Assembly: GCA_002840685.1 (NCBI GenBank)
Contig: PHBU01000011.1
Span: forward strand, 345,135-409,134
Length of the DNA: 64,000 nt
Reading direction: 5' to 3'
Source: Chloroflexi bacterium HGW-Chloroflexi-6
GTDB lineage: Bacteria; Chloroflexota; Anaerolineae; Anaerolineales; Villigracilaceae
Below are positions 51,501 to 61,100 of the stretch, piece by piece (the stretch's first letter is position 1; the number at the start of each line of letters is the position of its first letter). The notes under the pieces were generated by a model. The model worked only from the letters and a program-made list of their open reading frames with translations. It made no database searches and was not told where the DNA came from. A program made the position numbers and the translations under genes.

Positions 51501-53923
51501 TTTATCGCACCGAATTGAGCGGCGGGGCCTACACCCTGATTGGCAACACCAATACCACCAGTTACGAAGACACCACGGTTAACAACGGCACACGCTACTA
51601 TTACGTTGTCAAATCCAAGAGTGCCACCCTGCTGGTAAGCGAATTCTCCAATGAAGTTAGCGCCATTCCGGCTTACACAATTGGCTGGGCAAACCTTCAA
51701 TGGCCCCCCACGCTCAACCACACCCGTAGCCTGATTACGCCGACCGCAGAAATCTACGGACAAGTTTACATTGATGGCGTTACCAACTCTGCTGGCGAAA
51801 CCCTCGGGCTGGTTGCCGAGGTTGGCTATGGCGACAATGATTCTCTGCCAACAGATACATCGTGGCAATGGTTCAGCGCCACTTTCAATACCGATAGTGG
51901 TAACAATGATGAATTCAAAGCCACAATGATTGTAGACGCTGCCCCCGGCAACTATGATTATCTCTATCGCTATAGCACTGATGGACGCAACTCCTGGGTT
52001 TATGGCACCACAACCGGTCTGATTGGCTCTGACCTGAGCGGCTACCTTTCCGCAAACGCCGGACAGATGACTGTTGTAGCCAATTCTGATATCGCCGCCC
52101 CCGATGCCCCCACCAACCTGGCGATTACCGGCACAACTACATCCAGCATCAGCCTGGGCTGGGACACCCATCCAGACACTGAAGGCGATCTGTATGGCTT
52201 CGAAATCTGGCGCAAGAACAACACCGATAGCGAGGTTTCCTTCACCAGGGTTGACCTGCTCAACGATCCGGCTGCCATTACTTACACAGATACCACCGTT
52301 ACAGCCAACAAGGAATATGATTACTACATTACCGCCATGGATGATGCGGTAAATCCATCCACCGCTTCCAACACGGTGACGGCCATCGCCGAAATGCGGA
52401 TGGTGTCCGTAACCTTCCGTGTTACCGTACCCGATCCCACTCCGGGAACGGTCTATATCGCGGGCGGGTTCAACGGCTTTGATGGTTCTCCTTATCCGGC
52501 GTGGAATCCGGGCGGAATAATCATGACCGAGACCGCTACTCCCGGCGTCTGGGAAGTGACTCTCAATCTCCTGGATGGCTATGGGGTTGAATATAAATAC
52601 GCTCGCGGCACCTGGGAAAAGGTTGAAAAACAGGCTGATGGCAGCACCGAAGTTGCCAACCGCCCTCTGACCGTGGACTATGGCACTACGGGAACACAAC
52701 TTGTGACTGATACTGTCGAAATGTGGCGTGACCCAATCGTGACCAGTTTCAGCCCGGCAGCGGATGCCACAGGTGTGGTTCCCAGCGCTACCGTAACTGC
52801 CGCCTGGAACCAATCGATGGCAGACCCGGCTGACCCTGCCACCTGCTTGAGCGTCACCGGTCCGGGTGGCACAGTGGCTGGCACCGTGAGCTACGACAGT
52901 GGCTTAAAACAGTACACGTTCTCTCCTTCGGCTGCCCTGGCGGCCGGATCGCACACTGTTAATATCGCCGATTGTAAGGATGCGGGAGGCGATGTGCAGC
53001 AAGTGGCAAAATCGTGGTCATTTGAAGTGGCAGATACAACCGACCCAGCGGTTATTTCCAGCCTGCGCGCCGGCACCAGCCCAACAAATGCTGCCAGCGT
53101 GGACTTCATCGTAACCTTCTCCGAGGTTGTGACCGGGGTGAATGAACCCGACTTTGGCCTGACCGCTACCGGAACGCTCAGCGACACCGTAGTAACAGGC
53201 GTCAGTGGCACCGGAACAACCTACACAGTAACCGTCAGCACCGGCACAGGAAGCGGGGCTCTCCGCCTGGATGTGCTTGATACGGCCGATATCGCAGACT
53301 TGTCGAGCAACCTGCTGGCCAATCTACCCTACCAGGCTGGACAATCGTATCAAGTCCGCAGCCAGATCTTTGATGATGTGCCAAACGGCCATTGGGCCTG
53401 GAGTTGGATCGAGCGCTTGTACAACGCCGGTATTACCAGCGGTTGCGGCATTTCTCCCTTGATCTACTGCCCTGAAAACTCTGTGACCCGCGCCCAGATG
53501 GCTATCTTTATCTTGCGTGGCATTCATGGCACCAGCTATACACCCCCAGCAGCGACAGGTACGGTGTTTGGCGATGTGCCGGCTACCCATCCGCATGCAG
53601 CCTGGATCGAAGCACTCGCTGCCCAGGGGATTACCAGTGGTTGTGGCAATGGGAACTACTGCCCCAATAACCCGGTAACCCGGGCCCAGATGGCTGTCTT
53701 CCTGCTCAAGGCCAAACATGGTTCAGGTTATACACCGCCAGCGGTTGGGGCTGACTCCGGTTTTGGCGATGTTTCCACCAGTCACTGGGCCGCAGCCTGG
53801 ATCAAACAGCTGGCTGCCGAAAGCATCACCAGCGGCTGTGGAGCGGGCAACTTCTGTCCGAACCAGGCTGTCTCACGCGCCCAAATGGCCGTCTTCCTGG
53901 TAAAAACCTTCGACCTACCTTAA
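48515..53923 (+). CDS. Cell-surface amylopullulanase (GH13) with starch-binding and SLH domains
   Basis: The 1802-residue protein has a signal peptide (~1-24). Two X25-type pullulanase modules follow (~38-120 and ~130-215; GDLQNELGCSGDW and GNFQSELGCPGDW). A CBM34-like domain precedes the GH13 barrel (~365-900), which has VVYQVFPDRFRDG, LDGVFNHVSSD and GWRLDVGGD. The catalytic residues are Asp629 (nucleophile), Glu666 (VGEEWG) and Asp750 (FGSHDTNR). Two FnIII-like repeats and an intervening beta domain follow, then a CBM20-like domain (~1297-1405; YIAGGFNGFDG, EYKYARGTWEKVEK), two Ig-like domains and three SLH repeats (~1618-1802). It should hydrolyse alpha-1,4/1,6-glucans at the surface, supplying the sugar transporter. 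The ATG follows AAAGGAG at seven bases. Confidence 0.92.
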   Translation: MRYLYVLLIAMLLVGTQPVALAQAGAASINTLAAPTSVTLAGDLQNELGCSGDWDPACATTHLAFDADDQIWQSTFSIPAGSYNYKAAIDDSWAISYGLNTGPDNIPLSLAAAADVKFYYSDATHWVTDNVNSVIATAAGNFQSELGCPGDWQPNCLRSWLQDTNGDGTYTFSTTAIPAGNYEGKVALDEAWDESYPGSNIPFTVSDGDTVNFSYNSATNAVNISVTGSGGSDNDFQFAALGHNSRDTIYRNPGGAVPTGTPIKLRLRSAVNDLQEARVRVWDDRLNVQTMHDMTRVANSITIPGDAGGPYDFWEATLPASADPTVYWYRFIVKDGTKTAYYEDDNKRTGGWGEAFAASPDNGYQLTIYDPAFSTPDWIKNAVVYQVFPDRFRDGNAANNQPADGFFYGNNDTIVRSNATDWNTPICDPRARPGAVAACENAYSQNFYGGDLQGLIDEIDYLDDLGITVIYLNPIFESPSNHKYDTTNYGLIDDNFGDLATFQALVAAADAKGMRIVLDGVFNHVSSDSPYMDRYGRFAETGACESETSPYRDWFYFTDVAAGTGDCVGSDGTAAAANYESWWGYDSLPKLKANTPQVRQLIWDSASPSPTEGVAPYWIDQGADGWRLDVGGDVDPGTLSDPTNDYWEGFRDAIHASDPEGYIVGEEWGNATSWTIGSEWDATMNYQFSAAVLSFWRDEAYTDNDFNSGSSAGELNPITAEALNERLLNLKERYPPEAFAAMMNLFGSHDTNRAMFLLNHDADLNDTSLYVNPAYDWSDSRTRLKGAALLQMTMPGAPTIYYGDEIGLVGPVSYDGSRWQDDPYNRQPYPWLDETGTPYYNDLSTPATRDTMFAYYQTLTSARNTHPALRTGSFDPLLADTGSPVYVYGRKMADDSNAAIIAVNKSNTNETVVVDVAGYIPAGATLSDVLSSATFTVNSSGQLQLNNVPAQGGYLLVVDAGFAGDRPAAPVITAAPESGKVTVSWSAVSGADSYDVYRTELSGGAYTLIGNTNTTSYEDTTVNNGTRYYYVVKSKSATLLVSEFSNEVSAIPAYTIGWANLQWPPTLNHTRSLITPTAEIYGQVYIDGVTNSAGETLGLVAEVGYGDNDSLPTDTSWQWFSATFNTDSGNNDEFKATMIVDAAPGNYDYLYRYSTDGRNSWVYGTTTGLIGSDLSGYLSANAGQMTVVANSDIAAPDAPTNLAITGTTTSSISLGWDTHPDTEGDLYGFEIWRKNNTDSEVSFTRVDLLNDPAAITYTDTTVTANKEYDYYITAMDDAVNPSTASNTVTAIAEMRMVSVTFRVTVPDPTPGTVYIAGGFNGFDGSPYPAWNPGGIIMTETATPGVWEVTLNLLDGYGVEYKYARGTWEKVEKQADGSTEVANRPLTVDYGTTGTQLVTDTVEMWRDPIVTSFSPAADATGVVPSATVTAAWNQSMADPADPATCLSVTGPGGTVAGTVSYDSGLKQYTFSPSAALAAGSHTVNIADCKDAGGDVQQVAKSWSFEVADTTDPAVISSLRAGTSPTNAASVDFIVTFSEVVTGVNEPDFGLTATGTLSDTVVTGVSGTGTTYTVTVSTGTGSGALRLDVLDTADIADLSSNLLANLPYQAGQSYQVRSQIFDDVPNGHWAWSWIERLYNAGITSGCGISPLIYCPENSVTRAQMAIFILRGIHGTSYTPPAATGTVFGDVPATHPHAAWIEALAAQGITSGCGNGNYCPNNPVTRAQMAVFLLKAKHGSGYTPPAVGADSGFGDVSTSHWAAAWIKQLAAESITSGCGAGNFCPNQAVSRAQMAVFLVKTFDLP

Positions 53924-53938
53924 ATAACCATTTCACAA

Positions 53939-53978
53939 ATACAAAACGGCCAGCAATCGATTGCTGGCTGTTTTGTAT
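53939..53978 (+). terminator. Intrinsic terminator of the amylopullulanase gene
   Basis: A 19-bp stem (53939-53957 with 53960-53978) has one G-T wobble, a two-base gap at the turn and a TTTTGT exit. It starts 16 bp after the stop. Confidence 0.85.
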
Positions 53979-54172
53979 ACCAAAGCTTGCAATGCGGCTT
54001 ACATGCATCTCCTTACCCTGCAACTGGCAAACCGCGGGGATACGCGGAGAGTTTAAAAAAAACAGCATTCTCTGTGAAATTTGTTACAAATATTTCGCGC
54101 TTGGGCAAGATGTTTAGTAAAATGTTTTCAGACCAGTTTCCAAGCTCGCCCGGTCAGCACAGGTAAAGCGCC

Positions 54173-57100
54173 ATGACATTGATCATTCACCTGCTCGGCC
54201 AGCCAAAGTTTTCAATCGATTCAACGCCCATCAAATTTAACGCTCCACCCAAAACCATCCCTCTGCTGGCCTACCTCTTGCTCCACCGGCGGCAGACGCT
54301 CGAACGCCAGAATGTTGCTTTTGCTCTTTGGCCCGACGAGCCCGAAAGCGCTGCCCGCGCCAACCTGCGCCGCCACATTCACCAGTTGCAGAATGCGTTG
54401 CCGGCAGCCACGCCAGAGCGACCCTGGCTAATGGGCGACAGCCGCCTCATCGGGTGGAATCCACTGGCCGATTTCTGGCTGGATGTGGCGGAGTTCGAGC
54501 ACCTGTGCGGGCAGCCCGACCGCCTTGATGAGGCCGCCACCTGTTATACAGGAGACCTGCTTGAAACTAGCTACGACGATTGGGTCTTCTTCGAGCGCGA
54601 ACGCCTGCTCAACCAATATTTTGACATCCTGACCCGCCTGGTATACCAACACCGCGAACGCCGCGACTACCCCAAAGCAATCACCTTTGCCCGGCAACTG
54701 CTCAATCGAGATGCCTTTCGCGAAGATACGCTCCGCCAGTTGATCGTTTTGCGTTACGAATCCGGTGACCGCGCGGGTGCCATTCAGGAATACAAAACCT
54801 TCGAACACCGCCTGCGAGACGAGATCAGCGTATCACCCATGTTGGAAACCCAGTCCCTATATGAGCTGGTGTTGCACAACGACCGCCTGCCAGATTCAGA
54901 CAATTTCCAACCCGCAGCATCCGATTGCCTCTCCACAGACGAAGAAGGTGATTTTCCTCTGTTGCTGCCCTTCGTTGGGCGCGAGACCGAAATGGAGCGA
55001 GTGTCCGCCTGGTGGAGCCGGGCAGCGCGCGGACATGGCGGCCTTGGCTTGATCGGCGGCGAAGCTGGGGTTGGCAAATCGCGGCTGGCGCGCCAAATCT
55101 CCCTGCTCGTCGAAAGCCAGGGCGGCAGGGTCCTGATCGGCAGAACATCACCCAAAGAGACTCGTCCTTACCAGGCTGTTGTTGAGGCGTTGCAATCCGT
55201 CTTGCCTTTGCTGGCCGCCCAGAGCGGCAACCTGATGCAACTGGCCGCGCTCAACGCCCTGGTTCCTGAGCTAAAAACTCGCTGCGCATTGCCCGATCTG
55301 CCGCCGTTGGATACAGATCGCGAGCGCATTCGCCTGTTTGGCGCCGCCGCTGGCAGCCTGGAGCAACTGGCCGCGACGCGCCCGATGCTCTTGATTCTCG
55401 AAGACCTGCACTGGGCCGGCGAGTCCACTGCGGCACTGGTGGAATTTCTTGCGCGCCGCGCCACCCAGTGCCCGATCCTGATTCTAGGCACCTATCGTGA
55501 CGAAGAAACCCCGCGCCTCCACCCGCTACGCCAGTTGCGCCGCCGCCTGCAAGGAGATGTCGCGGTGGAACATACAGCGCTCAGCCGCCTCTCACCGGGA
55601 GCGGTGGACTGCCTGCTTACCAGCCTCCCGCTTGAAAATCTACCCGCCCCGCTTCCCAATCAATCCTTGTCTTCGCACCTCTATACAGAAAGCGAGGGCA
55701 ACCCACTCTTCATCGGGATGCTCCTGCAAAGTTGGCGTCAGCACAGCGAACTCGAAACGGTTGTAATTCCCGGCGGGATCCGGGCCGCTATCAAACAGCA
55801 ATTGGAGCGCCTGCCCTCTGCAGCACTGGCCTTCGCTGAAGTTGCCGCGGTTCTCGGGCCAGCCTTCAGCGCCGAAGCCGCGCGGGAAGTTGGCGGCTGG
55901 GATGAGGCCCAGGCGCATAAATCTCTGCGTGCGCTGTTGGATAGTCGTCTGGTCTGGGAGGCTGAAGGGCGCAGCCGTTTCGATTACTTTTTCTCACACC
56001 ACTTAATTCAAGCAGCGCTCTATAGCGAAATTCCTACGGCCAAGCGTCAGCGCCGCCACCACCGTGCGGCGGAGGTGCTTGAAGAACTTTATCCCGAACG
56101 ACGCAGCGAATTGGCCGGAGAACTCGCCTCACATTACGATCTGGGCGGCGCGCCAGCTTTATCCATCCCCCATTATCTTGAAGCCGCCCGCCAATGGATT
56201 GCGGTCTTCGCCGACCAGGAGGCCTTGACCGCTCTACGCCGCGCTCTGCAGCTGGCAGAGGCGACTCCAGTCAACACTGCGCTGCAAACTGTTTTCGAGC
56301 TGCTCCTGCTGCGTGAAAGCATCCACGCCCGTCGCGGCGAGCGCGACGAACAACGCACCACGCTCCAGCATCTGGAGCATCTGGCCACCGAGCTGGATAA
56401 CCTTGAATTGGCCTGCGAAATTTCCAGGCGGCAGATTCTTTTTTACAAAGCTGTAGATGACCGCCCGGCCCAGAAAGCACAGATTGGCCGGCTCCAGCAT
56501 CAGGCGTCCGCTCTGGGAAGTCGCCATTGGCTGGCAGAAGCTGTCTTCGCGGAAGGCAATTATCGAAAACTCATCGAAGAATATCCCGAGGCCATCGAGC
56601 GGCTCGAACAAGCCCTGGCCTTTTACCGCGAAGCCCAGCAAACCGAGGCGCAGGTGCGTTGTTGCTGCCTGTTGTCAGAAATATTTATCATTCAACGCCA
56701 AAGCATCACAGCGGAAGCCTGGGCGCAAAGAGCCCTGACCCTGTGCAAAGATGCCATCCCTACTCACCCGCTCATGTATACGCTCTGGAATCTTTCCGCC
56801 AATGGATTGGTTGCCAAAGATTTGGAGCGCTGCCTGCGCTACGCCGGGCAATTGCTGGAGTCGGCCCAGCAGGCACATGACATCGTCTGGCAGGCCGCGG
56901 GATCGCGCTTGCTGGGCATGGCTGACCAGCACCTGTTCCGTATCCCTGAGGCTCGCCAGCACCTCAAGGCTGCACTTGACCTCTACCGCCTGGCCCAAAA
57001 GCCAAAGGGGAGGGCGCTGACCCTGCAAACCATGGGGCATGTCGAAATTTCAGTGGGAAATTTCGAGGCCGGCCTACAAAACTATCTCCAGGCCTACGAG

Positions 57101-57697
57101 CTTAATGAACGCCTTGGCGACCAGATGGGGATGGCCACGGAATCGATTAACCTGGGTTTCGCCGCTGCCCTTCAAGGAGAGCATACCGCCGAAAAGGAAT
57201 ACGCCCGGCGCGCAATTCCACTAACCCGTCAGATTCACAATCGTTTTCTCGAAGGCATGGCCCTGCAATGCCTGGGGGAGGCCGAGCGCGAACTGGATGA
57301 ATGGGACTCGGCCCGTCAACACCTGAACGAGTCGTTATCCTTGCTGGAGGATGTGGCGCTAATTCTTGAACGGACTGGTGTGCAGGCCGACCTGGCCCTG
57401 GCCCACTGGAAGACGGGGGATTGGCCGCTGGCCCTCCAAATGGTTGATCAGGTTTTGGCAGCCTACCCACAGGTGGCGGGCAAAGAACATAATGTTCATC
57501 GCTTCTTATGGACAGCGGCGCAAATCCTGCGTTCTGCCGGGCAGACCGAGCGCGCCGCGCAGGTTCTGGAGCAAGCCTATCAGGCCTTCCAGAAAAACTT
57601 GGCTCTCCTGCCCGAGACCGAAACGCGCCAGACCTTTGCCAAGATGAAACATAACCGGCAAATCGCCGCCGCCTACGAGAGAGGCGAATGGCCGTAA
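54173..57697 (+). CDS. BTAD/AAA/TPR transcriptional regulator (SARP-LAL type)
   Basis: The 1174-residue protein has an N-terminal OmpR-like winged helix (~1-95; LLHRRQTLERQNVAFALWPDE and ARANLRRHIHQLQNAL). A BTAD domain covers ~100-245. An AAA/STAND ATPase domain (~258-460) follows with PFVGRETEMERV, Walker A GGEAGVGKSRLARQ (~residue 292) and Walker B MLLILEDLHWA. About 500 residues of TPR-like helices form the C-terminus. This family works as an ATP-driven, ligand-controlled activator, as MalT does. It lies directly after the amylopullulanase gene, which makes that gene a reasonable target. All ATPase motifs are intact. Confidence 0.9.
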   Translation: MTLIIHLLGQPKFSIDSTPIKFNAPPKTIPLLAYLLLHRRQTLERQNVAFALWPDEPESAARANLRRHIHQLQNALPAATPERPWLMGDSRLIGWNPLADFWLDVAEFEHLCGQPDRLDEAATCYTGDLLETSYDDWVFFERERLLNQYFDILTRLVYQHRERRDYPKAITFARQLLNRDAFREDTLRQLIVLRYESGDRAGAIQEYKTFEHRLRDEISVSPMLETQSLYELVLHNDRLPDSDNFQPAASDCLSTDEEGDFPLLLPFVGRETEMERVSAWWSRAARGHGGLGLIGGEAGVGKSRLARQISLLVESQGGRVLIGRTSPKETRPYQAVVEALQSVLPLLAAQSGNLMQLAALNALVPELKTRCALPDLPPLDTDRERIRLFGAAAGSLEQLAATRPMLLILEDLHWAGESTAALVEFLARRATQCPILILGTYRDEETPRLHPLRQLRRRLQGDVAVEHTALSRLSPGAVDCLLTSLPLENLPAPLPNQSLSSHLYTESEGNPLFIGMLLQSWRQHSELETVVIPGGIRAAIKQQLERLPSAALAFAEVAAVLGPAFSAEAAREVGGWDEAQAHKSLRALLDSRLVWEAEGRSRFDYFFSHHLIQAALYSEIPTAKRQRRHHRAAEVLEELYPERRSELAGELASHYDLGGAPALSIPHYLEAARQWIAVFADQEALTALRRALQLAEATPVNTALQTVFELLLLRESIHARRGERDEQRTTLQHLEHLATELDNLELACEISRRQILFYKAVDDRPAQKAQIGRLQHQASALGSRHWLAEAVFAEGNYRKLIEEYPEAIERLEQALAFYREAQQTEAQVRCCCLLSEIFIIQRQSITAEAWAQRALTLCKDAIPTHPLMYTLWNLSANGLVAKDLERCLRYAGQLLESAQQAHDIVWQAAGSRLLGMADQHLFRIPEARQHLKAALDLYRLAQKPKGRALTLQTMGHVEISVGNFEAGLQNYLQAYELNERLGDQMGMATESINLGFAAALQGEHTAEKEYARRAIPLTRQIHNRFLEGMALQCLGEAERELDEWDSARQHLNESLSLLEDVALILERTGVQADLALAHWKTGDWPLALQMVDQVLAAYPQVAGKEHNVHRFLWTAAQILRSAGQTERAAQVLEQAYQAFQKNLALLPETETRQTFAKMKHNRQIAAAYERGEWP

Positions 57698-57712
57698 ACA
57701 CCATCTTTTAGC

Positions 57713-57751
57713 AAAAGACCCTAAAGATTTCGAAAATCTTTAGGGTCTTTT
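57713..57751 (+). terminator. Intrinsic terminator of the BTAD regulator gene
   Basis: A 17-bp perfect stem (57713-57729 with 57735-57751) has a 5-nt loop and leads into TTTTATTTT. Confidence 0.9.
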
Positions 57752-57785
57752 ATTTTGGACGCTTTCTGGACGCCTGATCTATAAA

Positions 57786-58001
57786 ATGATGAAGATGAAT
57801 GAAAAGTCTTCGCACTCCGAGCACCTCTTCGTTGTCCGCATCTGGTCTGAAACGGCAACTCTTCCCCGCGCCGCCTGCCGCGGATCGGTGGAGCACATCT
57901 CCAGTGGGCAAAAATTCTATTTCACCTCGCTGGACGATCTGTCCGATTTCATCGCGCTTAGGGCAACGACCCGACCCCAGCTCAACAAGAAAGGAACCTG
58001 A
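57786..58001 (+). CDS. Small conserved protein with HLFVVRIW motif, function unknown
   Basis: This 71-residue protein has the pattern HLFVVRIWSE, RGSVEHISSGQKFYF and LDDLSDFI, which I recognise as a recurrent small-protein type in Chloroflexota; the pattern is recalled, not searched. It has no signal peptide or membrane helix. Alternating strands and one C-terminal helix suggest a small compact fold. It lies alone between the regulator terminator and the beta-helix SLH gene. Start at 57786 (ATGATG) has no strong ribosome site; a later ATG is possible. Confidence 0.7.
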   Translation: MMKMNEKSSHSEHLFVVRIWSETATLPRAACRGSVEHISSGQKFYFTSLDDLSDFIALRATTRPQLNKKGT

Positions 58002-58140
58002 TCAGTAAAAACCAAACCATATTCACTGTCTCGATAAATATCCTGTTATCAGGATGGAAGCTGCCAGCCCGGAGCAGATTAATTCCCGGACATCAACCAA
58101 ACACAAGCCTCAAGCACACTATTTTCCCTGGGAGGGATCC

Positions 58141-61100
58141 ATGTCAACCAAAAACTGTTCTTTCGTATTTCACTTATTCACTGTATTTATTGTGTTCGCC
58201 CTGCTGTTCGGCACAACTGGGGTTACGCCAGTCCATGCGGGCGGAGGGCCTTTTCACGTTAAACTGGCTGCCACCGGCACAGGTGATTGCCTAAGTTGGG
58301 CGAATGCCTGCACCCTGCAAACGGCACTGGCACAGGCTGGTGTTGGCAACCCGGTTTGGGTAATGGCCGGAACATACAAACCTACCACCGGAACAAACCG
58401 CTCTGCCACCTTCCAACTCAGGAGCGGTGTTTCACTCTATGGCGGTTTCACCGGGACAGAGACAGCGCGCGACCAGCGCGACCCTTTGGCGCACGTTACC
58501 ATTCTAAACGGCAATATTGGCGCATCAGGCAACAGCGACAATTCCTATCATGTTGTTACCGGCGCAACTGGCGCGACCCTGGATGGTTTCACCATCACAG
58601 CGGGCAATGCCAATGGCGCTTCTCCTGATAATCGCGGCGGGGGAATGTACAACCCTGACGACAGCAGTCCAACACTGGCGAATATCATCTTTTTAGAAAA
58701 CTCGGCATCTTACGGTGGCGGACTGTACAACTATTCTGCCAACCCGATGCTGACAAACATCACTTTCATCCGCAATGCAGCCACTACCTACGGCGGCGGA
58801 GTGTACAACTATGACAGCAGTCCAACGTTGACCAACGTCACCTTCAGCGGCAATACGGCAGCCGATAGCGGCGGCGGAATGTTCAACCGAGAAAACAGCA
58901 ACCCGGCGTTAACAAACGTCACCTTTAACGGTAACACAACAACAGGTGACGGAGGTGGAATGGCCAATCTTTCCACAAGCAGCCCAATCATCCGTAATAC
59001 GATTTTCTGGGGCAACACGGCCCCCATCGGAGCGCAGATCAGCAATGCCAATGGGAGTCTCCCCAGCGTAAGTGACAGTATCGTTCAGGGCGGGTATGCG
59101 GATGGTGTGAACATTATCATTTCTGACCCCAGGCTGGGCACGCTTGACAATTATGGCGGCTTTACGCTGACCATCCCACTCCTGCCGGGTTCATCCGCCA
59201 TTGACGCGCTCGCCAACGGCACAAACGGCTGTGGCACAACCATTACCACCGATCAGCGCGGCGTGACGCGCTCGCAAAGAAGCAAATGCGATATCGGCGC
59301 ATATGAATACGACTACACAGGCACTTACTATGTCAAGCCGGCTGCCAGCAGCGGCGGCAATTGTCAAAGCTGGGCAAATGCCTGCACATTGCATAATGCG
59401 CTCTTCACAAGCATCAGCGGCGATGAGGTCTGGGTCGCGGCCGGGACGCACAAACCCACCACCACGATCGCCCGAGGCTTTACCTTCCAACTCGTTACCG
59501 GCGTGGCCGTTTACGGCGGGTTTACCGGGGTAGAAACGTTGCGCAGCGAACGCAACCCGACTACCAATATCACCATACTGAGTGGGAACATTAACCCAAT
59601 GAGCGCGGGTTCGTATCATGTGGTCACCGGAGCGGGCGGCGCAACCCTGGACGGTTTCACGATCACCGGAGGCAATGCCAATGGCGCTTCGCCCCACAAT
59701 AAAGGCGGCGGGCTGTACAACTATGAAAGCAACCTGACGTTGAAGAATCTCATCTTCAGCGATAACGCTGCAATCTATGGCGGCGGGATGTACAGCAATG
59801 ACAGCGACCCGACATTAATGAACGTCACCTTCAGCGGCAACTCAGCCGAAGAGGGCGGCGGAATGTACAACAAATGGGGCAGCCCAAAGTTGACGGATGT
59901 CACCTTCAACGATAACTCGGCCACGGTCTATGGCGGCGGGATGTACAACACCGAAAGCGATCCAATCTTGACCGACGTTTCTTTCATCAACAACTCAGCA
60001 ACCGCTGCTGGCGGCGGAATACACAACGACGCCAGCAGCCCAACATTGACCTACGTTTCCTTTGGCGGCAACTCGGCAGGCGGGGGCGGCGGAATGTTCA
60101 ACGGAAATAACAGCAGCCCAACATTGGAAAACGTCATCTTCATCAGCAACTCGGCCACTACCGGCGGTGGAATGAACAACCGGGCCAGCAGCCCGGCCTT
60201 AACAAAGGTTAACTTTTCCGAAAACTCGGCCACCAATTACGGTGGCGGAATATACAACTCTTTCGGCAGCAGCCCATCCTTGACCAACGTGACTTTCAAC
60301 CACAATTCAGCGGCTGGCGGCGGCGGGCTCTACAATGATTCCAGCACGCCTACCCTGACTAACGTCACCTTAAGCAGCAACTCAGCCGGTGGCGGTGGCG
60401 GCGTATACAACTATCAAAGCAATGTTCAAATTCGAAACACAGTTTTCTGGGGCAACACAGCGACGGCTGTCAGCCCACAGCTGCACAATAATGCCAGCAC
60501 TCCTGTTATCAACGACAGTGTCATACAAAATGGATGCCCGGTGGGCAGCACTTGCTCAAATATTATCTCCGCAGACCCCTTGCTCGGTGTTTATGCCAAT
60601 CACGGCGGATATACAGATACCATCCCGCTTCTGGAAGGTTCATCAGCAATCGACAAGGGCAACGATGCCACCTGCGCCGACACCGACCAGCGCGGCGTTG
60701 CTCGCCCGCAAGGCACACAGTGCGACATCGGCGCATATGAATTTATCCCAGCCACCTTCGCCGATGTGACAACCACCTATTGGGCCTGGGATTATATAGA
60801 ACGCCTCTACGATGCAGGCATCACCGGCGGCTGCTCCACCAACCCGGCTTTGATCTACTGCCCCGAAAAACCGGTCACTCGCGCCCAGATGGCCATCTTC
60901 ATCGAACGCGGTATGAATGGCTCGGCCTTCACCCCGCCACCCGCCAGCGGAACCGTCTTTGGCGATGTCGCGGCATCCTATTGGGCTGCCGCCTGGGTCG
61001 AACAACTGGCCGCCGACAGCATTACAGGCGGCTGCGGCAACGGCAATTACTGCCCCGATAACCCCGTCACCCGCGCTCAGATGGCCGTCTTCCTCCTCAA

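Noticed and set aside
51347..52813. 488-codon minus-strand frame opposite the amylopullulanase C-terminal half
   Set aside because: The plus-strand FnIII and starch-binding domains are clear; the antisense frame has no recognisable features.
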